Part shown: in pieces, positions 59,361-64,000 of the stretch
Numbering within the stretch: position 1 is the stretch's first letter
Layout: each line of letters starts with the position of its first letter
Translations under genes and position numbers: made by a program
The notes under the pieces: model-generated
Databases searched by the model: none
Told to the model about the DNA's origin: nothing
What the model saw: the letters and a program-made list of their open reading frames with translations, nothing else
Assembly (NCBI RefSeq): GCF_001995215.1
Contig: NZ_MUXN01000013.1
Coordinates: 186,001 to 250,000, forward strand
Source of the DNA: Amycolatopsis azurea DSM 43854
GTDB lineage: Bacteria > Actinomycetota > Actinomycetes > Mycobacteriales > Pseudonocardiaceae
DNA length: 64,000 nucleotides
Reading direction: 5' to 3'

Positions 59361-60707
59361 TTACTCCCCGATCACCGGCGGTGCGGTGAGTTCGTCGGTT
59401 CCGAAGATCTCGTTCGGGTCGTCGCCGACCAGGAACTTGGAGCTGCGTTCCTCGTCCTCGCCGCCCTTCCCCTTGGCGCCACCGGCTCCCATACCGCCCA
59501 TGCCGCCCATCATCCCGCCGGCGCCGCGACCCGCTCCCGCACCGGCACCACCGGCCGCGCCGCCGCCCATCCCGGCGCCGCCCATCGCGCCCGCGCCGCC
59601 GGGCATGGCCGCGCCGCTGCTGCCGCCGGGACCGAACCCGCCGCCACCGGGGCCGAAACCACCGTCCGGGCCGAAGCCGCCCGCACCCGGGATGTCGGTA
59701 CCGCCGAAGCCGGCGCCACCGCCTCCGCCGCCACCCGGGCCGAAGCCGCCGGCGCCGGGGATCTTCGGCGGGGTGAAGCCGGACGCGCTCGTCCCGTCGT
59801 CCCAGGCGGGCGGCTTGTAGTTGCTGCCCGGGAGGTTCGGGTTGTACTGCCCGCCGGGCAGGTTCGAGCCCGGCAGGTTCGACCCTGGCGTGCCGATGCC
59901 GGGCATGTTGCTGCCCGGCAGGTTCGAGCCGGGCATGTTCGACCCCGGCGTGCCGATGCCCGGCATGTTCGAACCGGGGACGTTCGGCATCCCGCCGGGC
60001 GGCATCGAACCGGGCGGCGTCGAGATGCCCGGCATGCCGTTGTTCCCGTTGCGGTCGCCCTGACCGCCGCCGTCCTTGTTCTTGTCTTTGTCCTTGCCGC
60101 CGCCGTTGACGTCGACGTTCGACTTCTGCCCCTCCATCTTGTTGTAGGTGGGCAGACCCTTGCCGTTCTCGGAGCTGGCCTTGAAGTACTCGTTGAACGC
60201 GTCGACGTTCGCCTGACCCTTGGAGTTGTAGTCCCGGATCGCGCGGTCGGTGTCGGTGGTCCACGGGGTGATGGAGTTGAGCAGGTTGTTCTTCGGCGGA
60301 TCCTTCGGGACCTGCTGCACCTTCGCCTTCACCGTGGTGAACGCGGTGTTCTGCTCGCCGAGGTACTTGTCGGAGTCCACCAGCTTCTTGCCGGAGTCGT
60401 CCATCCACGCCCGCAGCGGATGCGCGCCGGACTGCTGCGCGGCTTCGGCACTCTTACCGGTCCAGGCGGCGTCCATCTCCTTCGACAGGTTGTCGATGGT
60501 GGTCAGCCTGTCCTGGTAACCGGCCTTGAGCCGGGTCGCCGCGGCCTGCCCCTCCTGGATCGACCCGGTGCCGGGACCGGTGACGATCTTCTCCCAGATG
60601 TTGTAGCAGTCGATCTTGCGATCGCCGCCCGACGCTTCGAAGTCGCCGGATTTCGTGGTCGCCAGGTTGTACGCCGAGTACCCGGCGATGATCGGCAGCA
60701 GGAACAC
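59361..60707 (-). CDS. PPE-like type VII substrate with Gly/Pro-rich repeats
   Basis: 448 residues from GTG 60707. Residues ~30-190 are helical and PPE-like (NIWEKIVTGPGTGSIQEGQAAATRLKAGYQDRL; turn with AAWTGKSAEAAQQSG). The middle is acidic and Lys-rich, then repeats of NMPGIGTPGS / NLPGSN at ~240-300 and Gly-rich stretches. The C-terminus RSSKFLVGDDPNEIFGTDELTAPPVIGE is a conserved ending in such proteins and may serve as a secretion or interaction tag. It is in an operon with the lipoprotein gene upstream (3-bp gap) and EspG downstream. Confidence 0.85.
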   Translation of the reverse strand: MFLLPIIAGYSAYNLATTKSGDFEASGGDRKIDCYNIWEKIVTGPGTGSIQEGQAAATRLKAGYQDRLTTIDNLSKEMDAAWTGKSAEAAQQSGAHPLRAWMDDSGKKLVDSDKYLGEQNTAFTTVKAKVQQVPKDPPKNNLLNSITPWTTDTDRAIRDYNSKGQANVDAFNEYFKASSENGKGLPTYNKMEGQKSNVDVNGGGKDKDKNKDGGGQGDRNGNNGMPGISTPPGSMPPGGMPNVPGSNMPGIGTPGSNMPGSNLPGSNMPGIGTPGSNLPGSNLPGGQYNPNLPGSNYKPPAWDDGTSASGFTPPKIPGAGGFGPGGGGGGGAGFGGTDIPGAGGFGPDGGFGPGGGGFGPGGSSGAAMPGGAGAMGGAGMGGGAAGGAGAGAGRGAGGMMGGMGGMGAGGAKGKGGEDEERSSKFLVGDDPNEIFGTDELTAPPVIGE

Positions 60708-60710
60708 GCG

Positions 60711-61310
60711 TCAGCCCTCCTTCAACGTCTGGATCATCGCTTCCCCCACCTTGAGCGCGACGGGGCACGGATCGCTCGCGCCGGGCCCCCTGTCGTACTG
60801 CACCAGGATGTTCACGGACAACTGGTCGGTCACGCCGACGAAGAGACCACACTTGCCGTTCTTGCGGTGGTCGAGCGACGCGGCGTAGACCGCCGGGTAA
60901 CCGCCGACCTCGGTCGGCTCGAAGTACTCGTTGTTGGCCTTCGTGTCGTAGACGTCGCTCAGGCCGTTCTTGTTCGCGAGCACCGGGCTGATGTCGATCT
61001 GGTTCAGCCTTTCGTCCGCGGCGAAGAGCGAACAGCCGGTCCCGGCACTCGTGGTCCCGCGCTCGCCTTCGCCGAGCCCGAGCTCGGCACGCTTCGCCGC
61101 GGAAAGCGCGGCGCACGCGTCACTCTCGATCGACGAGGTCTTCAGGGGATTCGACACCTTCGGCGCGGAGCCGGACGAACCGCTCGACGCGCTCGGGGAA
61201 CCGGCCCCGGTGGTGTAGGACGGCTCCGAGGTGGCGGTGCCGTTCTTGGTGCCCGAACAGCCGGCGACCAGCGCACCGGCCGCGACGAGGAGAACGAGGG
61301 AACGGCGCAT
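60711..61310 (-). CDS. DUF3558-type lipoprotein
   Basis: 199 residues from ATG 61310. Signal peptide with lipobox LVAGC (residues ~13-17: VLLVAAGALVAGCSG), then a Ser/Thr/Gly tether. The DUF3558 domain has DACAALSAAKRAELGLGEGERG, TGCSLFAADE, KCGLFVGVTDQLSVNILVQYD and DPCPVALKVGEAMIQTL, with Cys placed to pair. The family is found on the mycobacterial and nocardial surface; function unknown. Its start overlaps the stop of the upstream gene (TGATG at 61308-61312), so it belongs to the type VII operon. Confidence 0.88.
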   Translation of the reverse strand: MRRSLVLLVAAGALVAGCSGTKNGTATSEPSYTTGAGSPSASSGSSGSAPKVSNPLKTSSIESDACAALSAAKRAELGLGEGERGTTSAGTGCSLFAADERLNQIDISPVLANKNGLSDVYDTKANNEYFEPTEVGGYPAVYAASLDHRKNGKCGLFVGVTDQLSVNILVQYDRGPGASDPCPVALKVGEAMIQTLKEG

Positions 61311-61720
61311 CACACGGCCTTGTGCTTGTTCAGCGAGGCCTGCGTCTCGGCTTCGTTCGTGGCGATCTTCTGCTTGGCGGTGGTCAGCTGGTCGATGTAG
61401 TTCTGGACGTAGTCCTGCATCTTCTGGTTCTGCTCCAGGAACGCCTTGCCCGAAGGGTTCGCCAGCTTCTCCCAGTCGCCGCTCGCGAACTCCTTGCCCG
61501 GCGCCTTGACGTTCGCCATCAGGTTGGCGTCGCGGTAGTCCTTCTTGAGCTCGACCTGCAGGTCCGTCCACTTCTTGATGATGCCTTCGATCTTGTCCTT
61601 GTCGAAGGCGAACCCGCCGCCACCCCCGCCCGACGTCGACGAAGGCTTGTCCGGGTTGGCCGGCGCGGACACCGTGACCTTCTCCTGCCGGTTCTGCTCG
61701 GCGTTGCTGTCGTAAGCCAT
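61310..61720 (-). CDS. Small helical type VII-associated protein (WXG100-like)
   Basis: 136 residues from ATG 61720 with GGGAG 9 bp upstream. After a polar, Gly-rich N-terminus (~1-40), a long helical hairpin follows: FDKDKIEGIIKKWTDLQVELKKDYRDANLM, turn at KAPGKEFASGDWEKLANPSG, and YVQNYIDQLTTAKQKIATNEAE. Length and helical plan fit a WXG100/PE-like partner, although no W-x-G is seen. It is first in the operon with the DUF3558 lipoprotein, the PPE-like protein and EspG, so it is the probable PE-like partner of the PPE-like protein. Confidence 0.75.
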   Translation of the reverse strand: MAYDSNAEQNRQEKVTVSAPANPDKPSSTSGGGGGGFAFDKDKIEGIIKKWTDLQVELKKDYRDANLMANVKAPGKEFASGDWEKLANPSGKAFLEQNQKMQDYVQNYIDQLTTAKQKIATNEAETQASLNKHKAV

Positions 61721-61823
61721 GCGTCCAGATCTCCCCGTGCCTCGACGTCGAGTCTCGATAATGCCTTGATCCCCAGTCAAGCTTAAGACGTGGCCCGGCG
61801 GGGTGGGGTTCCCCGTAAAACAA

Positions 61824-61860
61824 AGGGCGGGACACCTCCGGAATGGAGACGTCCCGCCCT
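61824..61860 (-). terminator. Rho-independent terminator of the ribosomal protein operon
   Basis: Stem AGGGCGGGAC (61851-61860 on the minus strand) with GTCCCGCCCT (61824-61833), inner pairing CTCC/GGAG, followed on the minus strand by TTTGTTTTA. It lies 15 bp after the stop codon of rplI and is among the few terminators here with a clear U-tract. It separates the ribosomal operon from the type VII cassette. Confidence 0.92.
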
Positions 61861-61874
61861 GTGCCGAAGCGGTG

Positions 61875-62330
61875 TTACTTGGCCTTGACCTCGAGCCGCA
61901 CGTCGACGCGGACGTCGGGGTGCAGGCGGGCGCCGACCGAGTGCTTGCCCACGGTCTTGATGTGGTCCTTCAGCTCGATGACGCGCTTGTCGAGCAGCGG
62001 GCCACCCGCGGCCTTGATCGCGTCCACGATCTCGGCGGTGGTGATCGAACCGAAGAGCTTCTTCGAGCCCTCGGCCGCCTTGCCGCTGAGCTGGATGGCG
62101 CCGAGGCCTTCCAGGGTCGCCTTGATCTCCTTGGCGTGGTCGAGGTCGCGGATGCGACGGCTCTCCTGCGCCCGCTTGATCGTGCGCACGTTCTTCTCCG
62201 CGCCCTTGGTGGCCACGATCGCGTAGCCGCGGGGGAGCAGGTAGTTGCGCGCGTAGCCGTCCTTGACCTCGACGATGTCGCCGGGTCCACCGAGGTTGGC
62301 GACGTCGGTGGTGAGAATGATCTTCGCCAT
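61875..62330 (-). CDS. rplI: 50S ribosomal protein L9
   Basis: 151 residues. L9 binds 23S rRNA near the L1 stalk and helps keep the reading frame. The N-terminal domain is MAKIILTTDVANLGGPGDIVEVKDGYARNYLLPRGYA, with the signature GDIVEVKDGYARNYLLP; a long helix at ~40-78 and the C-terminal domain (GKLFGSIT-like KKLFGSITTAEIVDAI, HPDVRVDVRLEV) complete it. Full length. It is last in the operon rpsF-ssb-rpsR-rplI, 12 bp after rpsR. Confidence 0.98.
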   Translation of the reverse strand: MAKIILTTDVANLGGPGDIVEVKDGYARNYLLPRGYAIVATKGAEKNVRTIKRAQESRRIRDLDHAKEIKATLEGLGAIQLSGKAAEGSKKLFGSITTAEIVDAIKAAGGPLLDKRVIELKDHIKTVGKHSVGARLHPDVRVDVRLEVKAK

Positions 62331-62342
62331 TGACGTGCCTCC

Positions 62343-62591
62343 TTAGCGTGCGGTCGAGGTGTAGGGCAGCAGCGCCATCTCGCGGGAGTTCTTGACCGCG
62401 ATGGCGATGTCACGCTGGTGCTGGCTGCAGTTGCCGGTCACCCGGCGGGCACGGATCTTCCCGCGGTCGGAGATGTACTTCCGAAGCAGGTTGGTGTCCT
62501 TGTAGTCGATGTTCTCCGGGCGGCCCTTCTTCTCGGCCTTGCAGAAAACGCAGACCTTCTTCTTGGGCTTGCGGATGGGTGGCTTGGCCAC
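62343..62591 (-). CDS. rpsR: 30S ribosomal protein S18, zinc-binding (C+) form
   Basis: 82 residues. S18 pairs with S6 on the small-subunit platform. The N-terminus has CVFC (14-17) and later GNCSQHQRDIA, so the Cys set of the C+ form is present. Actinobacteria often carry a second, Cys-free S18 expressed under zinc shortage; that copy is not in this window. The rest (NIDYKDTNLLRKYISDRGKIRARRVTG) is standard. Confidence 0.97.
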   Translation of the reverse strand: MAKPPIRKPKKKVCVFCKAEKKGRPENIDYKDTNLLRKYISDRGKIRARRVTGNCSQHQRDIAIAVKNSREMALLPYTSTAR

Positions 62592-62672
62592 GGTAGTACT
62601 CCTGGATTTCTACGTAGTGGTTGTCTCGAGGCGTCTCGCGGAGCTTTCGCCCGCGGTGGACGCACCTGCCTG

Positions 62673-63179
62673 TCAGAAGGGCGGCTCGTCGGAGAAACCG
62701 CCGCCACCGCCGCCACCGGCGGGCGGGGCGGAACCCCACGGGTCGTCGGCGGGCGGGGCGCTCTGGCCACCGCCGCCGCCACCACCGAAGCCGCCGCCAC
62801 CGCCACCGGTGCCACGGCTGACCTTGTTCACCTTGGCGGTGGCGTAGCGCAGCGACGGGCCGATCTCATCGACCTCGAGCTCGACGACGGTGCGCTTCTC
62901 GCCTTCCTTGGTCTCGAAAGACCGCTGCTTGAGGCGCCCCTGCACGACGACCCGCGCGCCACGCGTCAGCGACTCGGCGACGTTCTCGGCCGCCTGGCGC
63001 CAGATGTTGCAGCGCAGGAACAGGGCCTCGCCGTCCTTCCACTCGCCGGACTGACGGTCCAGCGTGCGCGGGGTGGACGCGACGGTGAAGTTCGCGACCG
63101 CCGCACCGGAAGGGGTGAAGCGAAGCTCCGGGTCGGACGTGAGGTTGCCGATCACCGTGATGACGGTGTCTCCAGCCAT
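62673..63179 (-). CDS. ssb: Single-stranded DNA-binding protein
   Basis: 168 residues. The OB fold is at 1-115 (VITVIGNLTSDPELRFTPSGAAVANFTVAS, NIWRQAAENVAESLTRGARVVVQGRLKQRSFETKEGEKRTVVELEVDEIGPSLRYA). A Gly-rich flexible linker follows, with the acidic tip SDEPPF that recruits replication and repair partners. Start ATG 63179. It is the second gene of the ribosomal operon, 17 bp after rpsF. Size and tail fit the main actinobacterial SSB rather than the shorter SsbB. Confidence 0.97.
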   Translation of the reverse strand: MAGDTVITVIGNLTSDPELRFTPSGAAVANFTVASTPRTLDRQSGEWKDGEALFLRCNIWRQAAENVAESLTRGARVVVQGRLKQRSFETKEGEKRTVVELEVDEIGPSLRYATAKVNKVSRGTGGGGGGFGGGGGGGQSAPPADDPWGSAPPAGGGGGGGFSDEPPF

Positions 63180-63196
63180 CGGAAAAGTCCTTCGGC

Positions 63197-63520
63197 TCAG
63201 GCCTTGGCGGCGGCGACGGGCTTGGCCGGCTTGATCTCGCGGCGCATGACCTTGGTGCGGAGCACGGTCTCCTGCAGCGAGAGCTGACGGTCCAGCTCCT
63301 TGACCGCTTCCGACGTCGAGTTCAGGTCGAGGAGCGCGTAGATGCCCTCGGCGTGCTTCTTGATCTCGTACGAAAGGCGGCGGCGGCCCCAGACGTCGAC
63401 CTTCTCCACGCTTCCGCCCGAAGTACGGATCACGTTGAGGAAGTTGTCCAGGGTCGGGGCGACCGTACGCTCGTCGAGCGTGGGGTCGAGGATGACCATT
63501 ACCTCGTAATGGCGTGACAC
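63197..63520 (-). CDS. rpsF: 30S ribosomal protein S6
   Basis: 107 residues from GTG 63520, which has GGAGG 9 bp upstream; the GTG at 63526, two codons earlier, is too close to that site. S6 binds S18 on the small-subunit platform. The sequence SRHYEVMVILDPTLDERTVAPTLDNFLNVIR, GRRRLSYEIKKHAEGIYALLDLN and the C-terminal Lys/Ala tail are typical. First gene of the operon rpsF-ssb-rpsR-rplI. Confidence 0.97.
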   Translation of the reverse strand: MSRHYEVMVILDPTLDERTVAPTLDNFLNVIRTSGGSVEKVDVWGRRRLSYEIKKHAEGIYALLDLNSTSEAVKELDRQLSLQETVLRTKVMRREIKPAKPVAAAKA

Positions 63521-63546
63521 AACCACTCACCTCCTATGGGCTCGCG

Positions 63547-63565
63547 GCCACGGACTGTCCGTGGC
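63547..63565 (-). promoter_or_regulatory. Hairpin in the rpsF leader region
   Basis: GCCACGGA (63547-63554) and TCCGTGGC (63558-63565) form a perfect 8-bp stem with a 3-nt loop, 26 bp before the rpsF GTG. It could be the end of the upstream gene's transcript or part of an autoregulatory leader such as the S6:S18 element; no U-tract follows on the minus strand. I cannot tell these apart from sequence. Confidence 0.4.
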
Positions 63566-63620
63566 AGGAGGGTTTGTCCAGGTAAGCGTACCTGGCGACG
63601 TTCGGCGCCTTCGCCTCAGG

Positions 63621-64000
63621 TCAGGCGACCCGGCGCAGGACCCAGGTGCGCACCAGCGCGGCGGTCACACCGGCGAGGACGAGCACCGCGAGCAGCATCG
63701 GCAGCTGGACGTCGCCGCCGGGCATGCCGTCGGTCGCGAGGGCTTCGGCGTTGCCCGCGTTGCGGACGTCGGGGTTCTGCCCGGCTTGGCCGTCGGTGCC
63801 GTACTGCGGGGCGCCCTCACCGGGGAGCGGGCTGTTGGCCGGGTAGCGCACGCCCGGCGCCACCGCGACACCCGGCTGCGCGACCGGCAGGTTGCCGTAG
63901 TCGCGCGGCGGGGCGTATCCGGTGCCGTTGCTGCCGCCGGGCAGCAGGTTCGTGTTCGGCTGGGCGCCGTTCGCGGCTCCGCCGGTGCCGCCCTGCTGCG
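63621..64000 (-). CDS. C-terminal end of a Gly/Asn-rich protein with a terminal membrane anchor (start beyond right edge)
   Basis: The frame is open from the right edge to a stop at 63621, giving 125 codons of the C-terminus. It is low-complexity (Gly, Asn, Pro, Ala) up to ~residue 95 of this part, then ELAT-like EALATDGMPGGDVQLPMLLAVLVLAGVTAALVRTWVLRRVA, a single membrane span followed by an Arg-rich cytoplasmic tip. That is the form of a surface protein held by a C-terminal anchor. No sorting signal is seen before the span. The family cannot be named without the N-terminus. It lies upstream of rpsF on the same strand. Confidence 0.7.
   Translation of the reverse strand, partial: QQGGTGGAANGAQPNTNLLPGGSNGTGYAPPRDYGNLPVAQPGVAVAPGVRYPANSPLPGEGAPQYGTDGQAGQNPDVRNAGNAEALATDGMPGGDVQLPMLLAVLVLAGVTAALVRTWVLRRVA

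Overview
The window is GC-rich actinobacterial DNA. The inference is a member of the Pseudonocardiales, most like Amycolatopsis. The support is the gene content: three type VII (ESX) secretion cassettes, a MacRS-like two-component pair, a DasR-type operator in front of ptsI, a mycobacterial-type intein in dnaB, many GTG starts and several promoters placed for leaderless mRNAs. No rRNA, tRNA, CRISPR array, prophage or complete insertion sequence was seen.

Layout. (1) 1-5.2 kb, minus strand: a type VII cassette (YbaB-like protein, WXG100-like protein, and a very long CpnT-like effector that carries an ADP-ribosyltransferase domain and runs off the left edge). (2) 5.3-14 kb: housekeeping and miscellaneous genes, with leuS at 9.1-12.0 kb preceded by a leucine-rich leader peptide and a terminator hairpin (an attenuator). 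(3) 14.1-25.7 kb, plus strand: a second type VII cassette (YbaB-like, EspC-like, WXG100-like substrate) followed, with overlapping or nearly touching genes, by a tandem family of paralogous multi-pass membrane proteins. One paralog is a deletion pseudogene. Two others appear to have been fused by a 17-bp tandem duplication. This is the best candidate for an undescribed system. (4) 26-35.5 kb: ribokinase, PTS enzyme I under a DasR-type site, transporters, a DUF1707 protein, a lipoprotein, a MacRS-like two-component system and an AI-2E family permease. (5) 35.7-40.2 kb: a secreted protein and a giant 14-repeat secreted protein whose repeats resemble chaplin domains, ending in a strong terminator. 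It is followed by an intergenic patch with tandem 21-bp repeats and a MITE-like inverted repeat. (6) 40.6-55.4 kb: many small repressor/enzyme pairs (ROK, five TetR, three MarR, WYL; two TetX-like FAD monooxygenases, DODA-type dioxygenase, glyoxalase-fold protein, serine hydrolase, aminoglycoside phosphotransferase-like protein), most with a palindrome in the shared promoter, plus two decayed genes. (7) 55.4-64 kb, minus strand: the conserved rpsF-ssb-rpsR-rplI ... dnaB neighbourhood. dnaB is interrupted in its Walker A motif by a 401-residue intein. A third type VII cassette (EspG, PPE-like, DUF3558 lipoprotein, small helical protein) sits between rplI and dnaB.

How the parts work together: the three type VII cassettes are probable substrates, chaperones and partners of a secretion core encoded elsewhere, since no EccC, EccD or MycP is present here. 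The two YbaB-led cassettes share a gene order, so the membrane-protein array in region 3 occupies the place where region 1 has a toxin. The 40-55 kb block looks like a set of independent ligand-responsive detoxification switches rather than one pathway. Start sites were chosen from visible ribosome-binding sequences and family lengths; alternatives are given where they matter.
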